Source of the DNA: Meconema thalassinum
Lineage: Eukaryota > Arthropoda > Insecta > Orthoptera > Tettigoniidae
Direction: 5' to 3'
DNA: 64,000 bases
Assembly: GCA_946902985.2 (NCBI GenBank)
Contig: OX336395.1
Coordinates: 285,877,065-285,941,064 of the forward strand
In this document: positions 46,310-57,207 of the stretch, in pieces
Layout of the letters: each line of letters opens with the position of its first letter
How positions within the stretch are numbered: the first letter of the stretch is position 1
Notes under the pieces: generated by a model
Told to the model about the DNA's origin: nothing
Databases searched by the model: none
The model's input: the letters and a program-made list of their open reading frames with translations, nothing else
Position numbers and translations under genes: made by a program

Positions 46310-46840
46310 CTCAGTGGTCTAACTCAGCATAGTTTCGTCTGGCTACTTGAAGCTCTTCTTGATCTTTAGCTTGTTCACGCTGTTGCTTTACCATCTTTCT
46401 TTCATCTATCAGATGCCAAGTTCGATCTTGAATCCTTCGCTCTTTCTGTGTTCCTCTCCGTCGTCCAACAGTCTCTCCAGCACATGCACTCACAGAATCC
46501 TTGAATGTAAACCATTGTGTTTTATCATCATAAGGTAGATTTTGAAGGGCCTGGAATCTATTTTTAAGACTGATTACGAATTAATTTTCTAGTTCCTTGT
46601 CTTTTAGCTTTGCCATATCGAACGGTCTCTTAAGTTGCTGGCTTTGAAGCGATTTAAATTTAACTTCCAAGTCCGCTTGGACCACAAAATGATCCGACCC
46701 AACATCCGTAACACGATAGCTTCTTGTATCTCGCTAAGATGATTTCCATTGATTAATTTTACAATTGTAGGCTAACCAATTTCATTTAAAGTATTCCCAT
46801 CAGGTGAACGCCAGGTCTTCTTATGTATTCAGTACAAGTT
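46310..46840 (-). mobile_element. LINE fragment (endonuclease C-terminus and linker)
   Basis: Minus strand gives SDHFVVQADLEVKFKSL (the SDH end of an AP-type endonuclease with its catalytic His; near 46690), followed by KRPFDMAKLKD and, at 46311-46493, RRRGTQKERRIQDRTWHLID and KQQREQAK, the linker between endonuclease and reverse transcriptase in RTE-like elements. Broken by a stop; reverse transcriptase absent on the expected side. Confidence 0.6.
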
Positions 46841-46944
46841 GACAAAAATTTTATGTCATGCTCATCTAGACTAATATCATGTTTCACACAATCAAATCAT
46901 AGTTTCTAAAGCAAGCATATACATCTACAGATCTATATTTCATT

Positions 46945-47215
46945 ACACCAAAACCTGCATTACCAGTAATGCCTCTCTGGTGCCAAACCCACTGCGGAAT
47001 CCAAACTGGGAATTTCCTATGTATGCTTCACATTTGATGTCTATGCTGGTAATCTTGAGGAAGATCTTGAGGACATGAGTCATTAAGCCTATGATTCTAT
47101 AATCCCCACGAGGTTTTACAACTGCTTTCTCTGGAATGGAATTAAAAGTTGACGGCAACCAGTCAGAAGAGATATTTCCACTTGTATACACTTGGCTGAT
47201 TGGTCTTCTTTAAAT
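46945..47215 (-). mobile_element. LINE fragment (reverse transcriptase N-terminal part)
   Basis: Minus strand: SGNISSDWLPSTFNSIPEKA, DYRIIGLMTHVLKIFLKI, NSQFGFRSGFGTREALL, the standard entry of a non-LTR reverse transcriptase (W..S....IPKK...YR.ISL..H..K...Q.GFR.G.GT). It lies upstream of the endonuclease fragment on the minus strand, so the two are either rearranged or different insertions. Confidence 0.6.
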
Positions 47216-47349
47216 ATCTATAATATTTCCTGAAGTGCTAGAAGGAAAAGCAATGGTGTCACACAGGTTTTCACACTTGAGTAACGTGCACATCATAGAA
47301 TAAACTAACTTTTTCAGACAATGTGATACTCTACCAATCATAAATACTA

Positions 47350-49385
47350 GCATTAATTGAAAGATTCAAGAAGAGTATAAAGGAAGGACTAATGAAAAAC
47401 CCTAAACAAACTTCAATTGCAGACGAATGGGCACTTTTGAAGAATGAAATTACAAAATCCGTAGAGGAAGATATTGGTAGGAAATAAATAATAGGTAGAA
47501 AATCGTCGATCACTCAGGATATACTAGAATTAATGGATGAAAGGCGGAAACACAAGAATGTAACAGATGAAAAGGGGAAAGCAGAATACAGACGTCTCAG
47601 AAATGAGGTTAACTAGAAGTGCATGGAAGCGAAAGAAGAATAGAATGTGCAGGCATCGAAACTTGTGTGAAATCAGGAAAAGTAGACAGAGCTTATCAAA
47701 GGAATAGGAATACTTTTGGGGAAATGAAGACTCTGCAATATTAAAGACACAGATGGAAAGCCTCTAAGAGATAGGGAAGAAAAGGTTGAGAGATGGACAG
47801 CTTACATAGAGTGTTTGTATAAGGGAAAGGAGATTGAGAATCATGTAATGGAAAGGGAGGAGGAAATTGATGAGGATGCGAAAGGAGATTTAATATTGAG
47901 ATCAGAATTTGACAGAGCATTGGAAGACTTAATCAGGAACAAAGCACCAGGCATAGATGATATACCGATTGAGTTGTGATGATGGTCTGGTCAGGTTATA
48001 TCACTTGGTGTGTAGTATTTATGAAACAGTTGAGGTACCCACTGATTTCAAGAAGAATGTTATCATCCCTATACCAAAGAAAATAGGAGCTGACGGATGT
48101 GAAGATTACCGTACAATTAGCTTGATTACTCATACTTCAAAGATCCTGTTTAGAATAATTTACAAGTGGATGGAAAGCCAGATAGAATCGGAGTTGGGTG
48201 AAGACCAGTTTGGTTTCAGGAGATATGTAGGGACAAGGGAAGTTGTACTAAGTCTTAGGCGGATTTTGGAAGGTAGAATAAGGAAAGATAAGAGAACGTT
48301 CATGGCATTTGTAGACTTAGAAGAGGCTTTGGTAACGTTGATTGATGTAAGTTGTTTGAAATTTTGAAAACGATTGGAATAAAGTTCAGGGATTGGAGGT
48401 TGCTCTACAATCTATACAGAAACCAGACGGCAGTCATTCGAGCTGAAGGACAAGAGAGATAATCTGGTATTCAGAACGGTGTAAGGCAAGGCTGCAACTT
48501 ATCACCCATACTTTTCAATCTATATATTGAACAAGCAATGAAGGAAAATGGAGAAAAATTTAAAGTGGGAGTGAAGATTCAAGGAGAAATAATTTCAACT
48601 CTAAGATTTTCTGATGACATGCCAGAGGAGTTGAATGAGTTTTGAAAGGTATGGACTCCGTCTTGAGGAAAGAATTCATGATGAAAATCAATAAATGTAA
48701 AACAATAATATTGGAATGCAGTCGAAATAAATCAGGCACCCCTATGGCCATCAAATTGGCAGGTAAAAAGCTAAAGGAAGTAGGAGACTTCTGTTACTTA
48801 GGAAGCAAAATAACCCGAGATGGATGAAGCAAGGAGGATACAAAAAGTAGGTTCGCTCAGGCAAGGAGAGCATTTCTACAGAAAAGGGATCTGTTGACAT
48901 CGAATATAGATTTAGGTATTAGGAAGTCATTTTTGAAAGTCTTTGTCTGGAGCGTGGCACGATATTGAAGTGAAACTTGGACTATAGGTGCAGCAGAGAA
49001 AAGGAGAATTGAAGCGTTTGAAATGTGGTGTTACAAGAGAATGATGAAGATCAGATGGGTAGATAGGGTAACAAATGAAGAGGTATTAAGACGAGAGGGG
49101 GAAGAGAGACATTTCTGGCGACTGCTAATGAAGAGAAGGCATAGGTTGGTAGGACACATACTAAGACACCCAGGAATAGCAAGCTTAGTTAAGGAAGGAA
49201 GGGTCGAGGACAAGAACTGTAGGGGTAGACCAAGGTTAGACTATGTTAAACCGATTGCTTCGGATGAAGGGTGTGGTAGCTATGTAGATATGAAACGTTT
49301 AGCTCAGGACAGGGAGGCGTGGAGAGCTGCATCAAACCAGTCAAAGACCGAAGACTCAAACGACAACAACAACAACCTTAACTAG
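47350..49385 (+). mobile_element. LINE, decayed, linker through 3' end
   Basis: Plus strand in several frames: SITQDILELMDERRKHKN (47515), a linker with DTDGKPLRDREEKVERW, NKAPGIDDIPIEL, then FKKNVIIPIPKK, DYRTISLITHTSKI, GEDQFGFRRYVGTREVVL, FMAFVDLEEAL (48310), GVRQGCNLSPILFNLYIEQA (48478), a damaged catalytic box LRFSDDM where the family has YADD, MMKINKCKTI, YLGSKITRDG, and a tail RHRLVGHILRHPG and CRGRPRLDYVK ending at 49385 next to (AAC)n. Frameshifts and stops are frequent. Related to the fragment at 46945-47215, which faces the opposite way. Confidence 0.8.
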
Positions 49386-49439
49386 ACAAGCTATACAAAG
49401 TATGGCAAAACATATTTCTAAATATTTGTATAATCTTAT

Positions 49440-49789
49440 ACTTCAACCCCAGATGACCACGTGACGGTCGAAACGGGTAATCATAAAATTACACTTTATC
49501 AGTGATTAATATTAATATAAGTAACTTTTTCATGAAAGTGTGTTTTATATGTATATACAGTGACCCCGCCTAATCTAATTGGGCAAACCCATGTTGGCCG
49601 ACTGAAGAGCATAAATAGATAATGGGAAACTACGAAAGACCATTTCAAGGACGGTCATCAGTGAACTTCGGGCTCACAGAGTCTGGAGGTTGCCTTACAC
49701 TGCATAGCTACCACAATTGGTAAACCACTCCTTTGTATAATATATAAATTGAAAGAAAGATAATCTAATTCATGGTTGATGAAACCTAC
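49440..49789. other. dispersed-repeat sequence, no gene
   Basis: Contains GTGACGGTCGAAACGG and CCGCCTAATCTAATTGGGC, each with a counterpart near 21380 and 22180, so it is probably a decayed dispersed repeat. Confidence 0.4.
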
Positions 49790-50845
49790 ACTAGACTACA
49801 GGCCAGTGTTCTTGCAGGTGTTCCATTGACTCCACAAAATCGACGTGGAAGACTCGTGCGCTGTTGAGAAAACCAGTGTGGGTTGACAAATGGCATAGTG
49901 TCATCATTAGTAATGAAGGTTTCTCTGTCTTTCTCGCACTGACTGCCATATCCTGTGCGACAACATATATGCCTAGACATTATGGTCTGGGGAGCTATCG
50001 GCTATAATGAAAGATCCCAATTAGAGATTGTTGAGGGCAATAAGACTATAGTTTGCTTGATTTGAATGAAATAGTGAATTCCAGTAATCTGGCAAAACAG
50101 AATGAATTGGCAATGGCTAATAGATTTCTACGATGGTGGCCTAGGTTTAATTCCAAACTCTGTCATGAATTTTAAATCTATTATGAGGTTTGCAAGCATC
50201 TAGAGGAGGTTGAGAGTAGAGGTGTGTAGTGGATTCATATCCTACTCTCGGCCATTGTAGAAGTGGTTTTCCGCTGATTCGCAAAGTAAATTCAGATCGC
50301 AGCTGATTCCTTCCCAACTTAGCTCCTAGTTAAAATACTGTACTGAGCTCAGAATAATGCGAGCGTGGGGTGAGGAGGAGGACAAGGAGAGGGGGGTTCC
50401 CTACATACAGACATTCGTTGCTATGGCAACCTACTTCCTTCTCAGCAAAATACATATCGGCCCGTTGTGCACTCAGAAGGACGAGTGGACACTGTTCAGA
50501 AGTTATGGCACAATGTGTTTGGGAAGACATATTACAATGTTATCGTTGGCTACATTCCCCTGCCTAGCATTCTTCTGAGCTCTATTATCGTCAGTACAAT
50601 AACCCAGGTTATCCGATAGATTCCCCACACATTCATGAATCCAGGGGTTTCTAAATGAAGCAAAGAAAAATCAATTGGCTGGCTTTGTTTATAGGTTACT
50701 CATTACTGTTCTAAGGGAAATGCGGTATATGTTCACTCCATGCCTGTTTCATGCTTCTAGGATAATTCCCAAATTTTTCCATCATGAAAAACTAACAAGC
50801 ATTTGCATTATTGTTAAAAGCAGTGGTTTTACAGTTAATTAATTA
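49790..50845. repeat. inverted duplication, right arm, inner block with Tc1 relic
   Basis: Reverse complement of 19605-20690. Plus-strand pieces of a Tc1 transposase: a VDKWHSVIISNE-like block (about 49880) and MVWGAIGYNERS (about 49980), then a SINE-like segment (about 50040-50335), then the C-terminal QCVWEDILQCYRWLHSP (about 50510). The shared nested SINE argues that both arms derive from one already-composite sequence. Confidence 0.75.
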
Positions 50846-50865
50846 TTGTTTTTTATTATTATTAA

Positions 50866-51860
50866 TTGTTGTTGATTCATTTAGAAGTTTTTTACTTTGT
50901 GGTCTCGTGGCCTTGTGTATGTGTGGTGTTGGCTGAGTTTCTGCCGCGCAAGGCAGTAGGCGTATTAAATTCCTTGCCAGAGCCAGGAATCAAACCTAGA
51001 CCTTCAAGGTGACAGCCAAAAATTCTAGTCACTATGCCACAAGGTGGATTGCACCAACAAAATGAAATAGCTGTACTTCACTGATTCCGATAAGCCTATG
51101 TTAATTACCATAATTCTTCAGATACACAATTACTATTTTAACTTTTGCAAAATATACAAATGCAGCATTTTTTTATAAACCAGCTATTTGGTGTCCTTCT
51201 GCAAGACAGAACTATTGGTACGGTACTGTAGAGGACATGGCGTGAAATGAAGAAGGGAAGAAGGGTTTCTTTATTGGAGCATTATATTCTTTCTTGCATG
51301 TTTGTGTTATGATGATATTAATGGCTAGAGAATAACCGAGAGCTACCCTTTTTTTAATAATATCTAGCATTTCAGTCATCTCCAACATTTAAGGGCAAAT
51401 GAGCAACTTGTTACGTTCCTTAAAACTTCATCTTAACAAAAACATTAACCCATCTCAATCAGGTACGGTAACACAGTTTAAAATGTTCCTAAACAGTGGC
51501 ATCGAAGAATACAAAACCAAACCACTAAAAAGTGCCATACATAATATCTACAGTATATATATCAGCAAATACTTTAAAGTGAACAGTTTTATTGAAACCG
51601 TAATTGAACAATATCATACATAACCTCCATGATCAAACTTCTTTGTCAGAAAAAATATCGCTACCAATTCATTATATACAGTATGTACAACTGCAGTCTA
51701 ATCATAAATTGTCTGACCAAAATTGCATTTCCATCGAAAGTATAATTATTTTACCGTAGTAAAATATCACAGAAGGCTTCCTCGCCACAATAGTATTACA
51801 CAGTAACCTACATCATTGTGGAAAACAATGAACCGGCACATTAAAGAGGTTTCATTCCGT
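50866..51860. repeat. inverted duplication, right arm, outer block with SINE
   Basis: Reverse complement of 10567-12035, without the ~320 extra bases of the left arm. It begins with the reversed SINE (50870-51060; box B complement GGAATCAAACCTAG). Directly adjoins the inner block here, whereas the left arm is interrupted by 7.6 kb. Confidence 0.78.
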
Positions 51861-51864
51861 GACT

Positions 51865-52555
51865 TAGGGCCGTTTTCACCAACTCTTCACTAACGATTAT
51901 TTAGTTAATTCACATTTAACATAAATACGAGATTTAATGCGTGATTATCTTCGATGCATTTCACGAGGCCATTCGGGTTCGCAAATACTTAAATAAGAAT
52001 TACGGCTCTCGCGCATGCGTAGACTGTGTTTCATCTTGGAGTGCATGGCGGACAAGTAGTGGTTTTTTACGGGTTCTAAATCCACCACCAACGCTCCACC
52101 GCCAAGATGGCGGCGGCACGATATCTCTCGAACGCATGGTCGGATTTTGACGAATGAGGTGCCAATGAACTCGGGATGACACCCCCTTTCCATTGGACAA
52201 CAGATTTCCACCCCAAAATAAAACCTACCCCTACTAGGGGGGTGAAATTGTAACTTCTTAGAAAATCTCGTTTCCAAGTGCGACATGTGGGAGTTTGAAT
52301 GCCAATATGGAATTAAACGTTGTTCTTTATAAGAGACATGTGTACGGTGGAATGCCAATATGAATTAACATGCTTTTTTTTGTTTTTACGCATGCCCACT
52401 CATAGCTTTTGTAAGAGGACTGGCTTTTTAAAGATGGTGGCTGTAGTGTAGCCTAACTTAACCCATTCCACGAGGGGTGATCATAAAGTATTTCAAGCGG
52501 TGCTTGTCGATAGGCAAACCAATAATCAAAGAGGGGTATGTCAGACCTTGAGGCG
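51865..52555. other. GC-richer non-coding repeat-like sequence
   Basis: Contains CCGCCAAGATGGCGGCGGCA and other ATGGCGG-type strings, giving minus-strand open frames without recognisable domains. Likely a dispersed repeat, not a gene. Confidence 0.35.
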
Positions 52556-52559
52556 ATAA

Positions 52560-52985
52560 CCCCTTTTGATTGATCCCAGTTGACTGGTCCCTTTTGATTG
52601 ATCTCTGTTGATTTGTTTCTTTGGGTTGGTCCCTGTTGACTAGCCCCTTTGGACGGGTCCTTTTGAAGGGGGTCCTTTATGACGGGTCCCTGTTGACGGG
52701 TCATTTTTGATGGGTCATTTTTGACGAGTCATTGTTGACGAGTCCCTGTGGACGGGTCATTGTTGACAGGTCATTGTTCACGAGCCATTTTTGACGGGTT
52801 CTTGTTGACGAGTCCCTCTGGACGGGTCCTTGTTGACGAGTCCATGTTGACGGGTCATTGTTGACTGGTCATTGTTGACGAGTCCTTGTGGACGAGTCCT
52901 TGAGGACGAGTCGTTGTTGATGGGTCCCTTTTGACGGATCCCTTTGGACCAGTCCCTTTGGCCTGGTCCCTATGGACTGGCCCAT
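52560..52985. repeat. 15-bp minisatellite (TTGACGGGTCATTGT), about 28 units
   Basis: GACGGGTC, GACGAGTC or close variants recur every 15 bases, separated by CCCTTTT, ATTGTT or CCTGTG. Because the period is a multiple of three, both strands give long repetitive frames (for example repeated K/QGP on the minus strand); these are not genes. Confidence 0.9.
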
Positions 52986-52989
52986 GAAT

Positions 52990-53657
52990 TTATCCAAATT
53001 GTGCTAAAGGGCCTAACTACATTTATGTGTAAAGCAGTGTGTTGAACTGACGTTGTTCGCCAGCCCTCACTTCTACAATGGGATGATGATATGAAAGGAA
53101 AGTGATGAAATAGATGTGAACACTTGCGAGATGACATTATCACCGGCCCCTTTGTGAAACAAGTCATATCCTGTTTTGGTTTGTTTAAGTGTAAAACTTG
53201 GTGGATAGACAACATGCCAAGGGGCTAAGTGCAAAACTTGGTGGATGGATATGTTCTTGTGCTAGGGTTAATGAACACACCCTATTACACGGGCACATGC
53301 AATTTGAGGACAGGCCAAGAGACCTAACTTGGTGGATGAATGTGTCATTGGTAATTGAAAGAAAATAATGCACATTCTTAAGATGTTAAAACTGAGGAGA
53401 TGGTACGTGCAGTAAACCGACTTGTTACTTCCTGTGTCATATTGCTGACATGGCAGAGAGCGCGCAGTTCTATTGCTATGACTAACGCTGCAGTAATTAA
53501 AACCGCAGGTGTTCATCAAGACATTGGGTGATGATCATGCAAAGTCAGCAGTAATCTGATACCGCACAGGTGTTCCTAGTGCATTTTGGGCTGGCAGGTG
53601 TACAGGAAAGGAATTGCAATGATCAACAAAAAACTGCTGACACGAGTAAGGTAAGCC
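52990..53657. other. non-coding, with a repeated AAAACTTGGTGGAT motif
   Basis: AAAACTTGGTGGATRGA occurs twice (53193, 53236), with a weaker copy near 53326. No gene recognised. This is the upstream flank of the polymerase copy 2 promoter. Confidence 0.4.
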
Positions 53658-55025
53658 TATATAAGGGAGGTGTCATATATTTCCCTACTGTCTGACTTTA
53701 TTACTCGCTACGAGTGAACAGTGCATTACTGCTCAACATTTGCACACAAAAAAAAAAGCCTTTCGGTGTGAAATCATTAAATTATTTTGCCGGGTAAGTA
53801 CTTATTATTAATGGATTGTAGTATTTTATTACTAATTGATGTTGAAGTTATTGATTGGAATGTATTTATTGATTGATTTATTTATTTGTTTACAGATAAT
53901 TGGCGTACCTGTAGGTTAACAGATTCCTGTACCTAGTTCAGACAGTGGCAGCAGTTGATAAATTATTAACGGTAAGTACTCCCTTTAATAACTTTTAAAC
54001 AGCTAGAACGATATTTCCCAATGTTTACTGCTAGATGTCAGTGACAGTAGTATATTTGATAGTCAAGGTAATGGTGTCTAAAGTTAAATTTTTAGGTTAG
54101 ATTTGATTAACGCTCTATTACGTCTGAACGTTCGCTGCTAGGTGTCAGTGACAAGGGTATCTGATAACTAAAGTTGGAACTACTCGACCATGGTGTGTAA
54201 AGCTAATTTTGTAGGTTACATTTGATTACCGCTCTATTAAGTCCAAACGTTTGTTGCTAGGTGTCAGAGGGAATATTTAAAGACTTAACCTCAGCTCACC
54301 TAACATAACCTAACTTAACCTAACTTAACCTTGTCACGTGACATGTTCTACAAGTTTAGACTTGCTTTAAGACTGGCTATGACGTCACACTTAGTCTACT
54401 TAACTGGCGACTGCTGGTTTCTATCACATGGCATGTTTTACAAGTTTAGACTCGCATTAAGACTGGCTATGACGTCACACTTAACTCACTTAACTGACGG
54501 CCACTTGCTTCTATTATTTAATAACGAGAGATCAAGTAAAATGTTGATTTAACGCTGTATTAAGTCCGAACGTTCACCGCTAGGTGTCAGTGACAATGGT
54601 ATATTTGATAGCTAAATTTGGAACTACTTGACAATAGTGTGCCAAGCTAAATTTATAGGTTAGATTTGGTTAACGCTCTATTAAGTTCAAATGTTAACTA
54701 CTTGGTGTCAGTAACAATGATATTTTCCAGCCAAAGTTGGAATTACTTGATCATGGTGTGAAGCTAAATTTGTAGGTTAGATTTGATTATTGCTTAATTA
54801 AGTTCCATTGTTCACTGCTACGTGTCAGATACAGTGATATATTTTAGTAGTCAAAAAGTTGGATCAACTTGAAATTAGACTTGGTATGAGTTCACAAACG
54901 ATTAAACTAAATACCCTGCTACAACCATTGACTGTATAATTAAACTATTTATATTTTACTTTGTTTTATCATTTATTAATATTGATGATTTCTTTCTTTT
55001 ATAGGTAACTTGGAAAGTAACCATC
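53658..55025 (+). promoter_or_regulatory. TATA promoter and two-intron 5' leader of polymerase copy 2
   Basis: TATATAAG at 53658-53665, with transcription expected about 30 bases on. Exon 1 would end at 53793 (CGG|GTAAGT), exon 2 runs from an acceptor TTTGTTTACAG (53895) to ACG|GTAAGT (53971), and exon 3 starts after TTCTTTTATAG (55004), 21 bases before the ATG at 55026. All four sites match the GT-AG consensus well. This is eukaryotic splicing of a virus-like gene's leader, inferred from sequence only. Confidence 0.55.
54010..54880. repeat. ~119-bp tandem repeat in leader intron 2, with an inserted 90-bp pair
   Basis: The landmark CTAGGTGTCAGTGAC or a variant recurs at about 54031, 54137, 54256, 54581, 54700 and 54818; spacings are 106-119, except for a 325-base gap. 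That gap holds CCTAA-rich sequence and two copies of a 90-bp unit, each with the palindrome TGACGTCA (54380 and 54470). Confidence 0.8.
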
Positions 55026-56402
55026 ATGTTCAAGTGTGGTGAGTGTAAGAAACAGTTCTCAAGACCTGACAGCCTTAAATGTCATGCAAGTACTAAACAT
55101 AATCACAACATGTTTGTATGCAGTCATTGTGCTACATCATTTAACAGACAGGATAGTCTTACACGACATGTAAATTTAAAGCATGTCAGTACAGCACCTT
55201 TCTCATGTTTAGTTTGTGAACTTGGTTTTTCTGCTGTAAAGCGATATCAATCCCACATGGTTGAAGTGCATGGTGAACAACAGGAATTAATAACTGTAAA
55301 ACCATCAACTAGCACAGAACCTTTAAACAAATGTGATGCTCAAAAGCACAAACGTTGTAAAAATAGTTGTGCAACAAAAAGGAAGATAAATGGTGAACCT
55401 CCAATAACACATTGTAATGTATGCAATATTGATATACCTTCTTCATTGATTCAGGGGCATTTGCGCACTATCCATCATAAAAATAACGCTTGCCATGAAA
55501 GTAATTCTGCTAATATTCAACAAATTGGTAGTGCGTTTAAAAGTCGAATCGCTAGTTAAAGACTTCATAGTGAAGAAAAAACTCAAAGTATTGAATCATT
55601 TTTAAAAAATGTACAACCTACTGTGTTTGGCTTGATAGAAAATGTTATAGCAGAGCACAAAACAATTAAATAAATTTGGAACTTTTTGTACTGTATGTAA
55701 AAACTGGGAGTGAAGGTGAAATCACGGATATCAAATCTTTTAATACAAAAAACAAAATTGTTAGCGAATCAACTAATATCAGTGATATATACCAAGGTAT
55801 TTCAAGTGCTATAATTGTGAAGAGTGAAGAGTTCCAGGAAAGGGAGTGAGGCTGGGCGTTGGTTGAAGTACTTTATTTAGAAATCAACATGAATAAATAT
55901 AACCCCCTTCGAGCATCATCATACATTGATTTACCTGCATGGATCAAACGAAAGCATGCATGTGTAAACGTGTTGAATAGTGACCATGCATGTTTTGCGT
56001 GGGCTGTAACCTCAGCTCTCCATCCAGCAGTGGAGAATATGGATAGAACATCATCTTATCCTCACTATTCCTCAGTGTTTGATTTAAAAGAAATGGAATT
56101 TCATATAGAGATTATAGACATTAAGCGTTTTGAAAATCAGAACAATGTAAGTATTAATGTTTATGGAATTGGAAACAAGAGTATAGTTGGTCCTCTATAT
56201 TACACTCAAGAAAAAAGGACGCTCATGTAAATTTACCGTACATAACTTAAGTTGAAAATGCCCACTATTGTTGGATGAAACATTTTAATAGACTTGTTGG
56301 TAGTCAGATATCAAAAGATAAATCTAAAAAGTGGTTGTGTGATGGTTGTTTGTTATATTTTGGAAAAGAGGATCAATTAACTTAACATCAAAAATGGGGT
56401 TG
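55026..56402 (+). pseudogene. N-terminal part of virus-like type-B DNA polymerase, copy 2 (zinc fingers and KYNPLR domain)
   Basis: ATG at 55026 follows a splice acceptor. Three C2H2 fingers lie in the first ~80 residues (CGECKKQFSRPDSLKCH, CSHCATSFNRQDSLTRH, CLVCELGFSAVKRYQSH) and a fourth CNVCN-type later. The first frame stops at 55557. Continuing coding sense with a frameshift near 55675 and a TGA at 55847 leads to the NKYNPLRASSYIDLP domain with CFAWAVTSALHP and VSINVYG (55859-56230), as in copy 1. After another frameshift near 56215, the frame gives WLCDGCLLYF (near 56340) up to the LINE insertion at 56410. Cargo and role as for copy 1; not functional. Confidence 0.82.
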
Positions 56403-56424
56403 TAATCATGGAACGCTAGAGAAG

Positions 56425-57207
56425 ATGGCGGCCAGCAGGTGTGTAGCAGTTAGAGTGCTCCAACTTTTCCTCGTGTTCTACCTAGTAAAAAGCTCAGTGG
56501 GTGCCTCGAAAAAGATCCTCGATCATTCTTTAACAATTGAAGACTCGTGTGTGAACTCGGACCTGAAGGAACACCTCATGGTAGTTTGTAAACTCAATAT
56601 ATCTTCTCTCACATGGTGTGGAAGCGAGGGGCTGATAGCTACGGCAGCAGGCAGAGGGCGCCCAGCACTGCGCGGGGTTGCCAGACCGCCCGCTACATTA
56701 TTACATCTCGTGGTGCTGTCTGTGGCTCTCAGTGGAGATGTGGAGATGAACCTAGGGCCGAATAAGGTGTGTATAATTTGTGATCCGAAGGGTCGTGTGA
56801 ATCAGTTATTTGTGACATGTACATCTTGCCACTCTCAAGCGCACAGAACTTGTGCAAAAATCAGTGCTTCAAAACACAAAATAATCACCTCTGGGAAACA
56901 ATCGTGGCTGTGTTGGAACTGTTCTTTACCTCAGTTCTCTAACTCATTTTTTAATACATCGACACAGAGTGCAAATAGTGTAGATAGTGACGTAACACCC
57001 TCGGATGGCAAAGCATTGTCCATTTTTTCCTTCAATGCTCGAAGTGTAACATGTCCCTCCAAACAACCGGACCTGCGTTCTTGTCTCACAGCACTTAATC
57101 CGTCAATTGTGTGTTCAGGGGAGACATGGCTGAAAAAATCCACTAACGACCCAGAAATATTTCCGGTAACATACACCATGTTCCGCAAAGATCGAACCTG
57201 GACATGA
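56425..57207 (+). pseudogene. LINE ORF, N-terminal part: 2A-like motif, PHD-like finger, endonuclease start
   Basis: ATG at 56425 (MAASRCVAVRVL) opens a 260-codon frame. A hydrophobic LLHLVVLSVAL (residues 92-102) leads into SGDVEMNLGP (residues 103-112), which resembles the 2A ribosome-skipping motif DxExNPGP except that the first Pro is Leu. Then a PHD-like C4HC3 finger (CIICD...CTSCHSQAHRTCAK...CWNC, about residues 116-164), then the endonuclease start (FNARS, GETWLKK, FRKDR). It ends with an in-frame TGA at 57205; GGGVLIA follows in the same frame, so the stop is a mutation. Confidence 0.75.

Noticed and set aside
52453..52704. Minus-strand frame with repeated QGP/KGP
   Set aside because: Period 15 equals five codons, so the minisatellite stays open in frame by chance; no start context or domain.
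54290..54335. CCTAA-rich stretch as a telomere
   Set aside because: Only a few degenerate units within an intronic repeat array; too short and imperfect.
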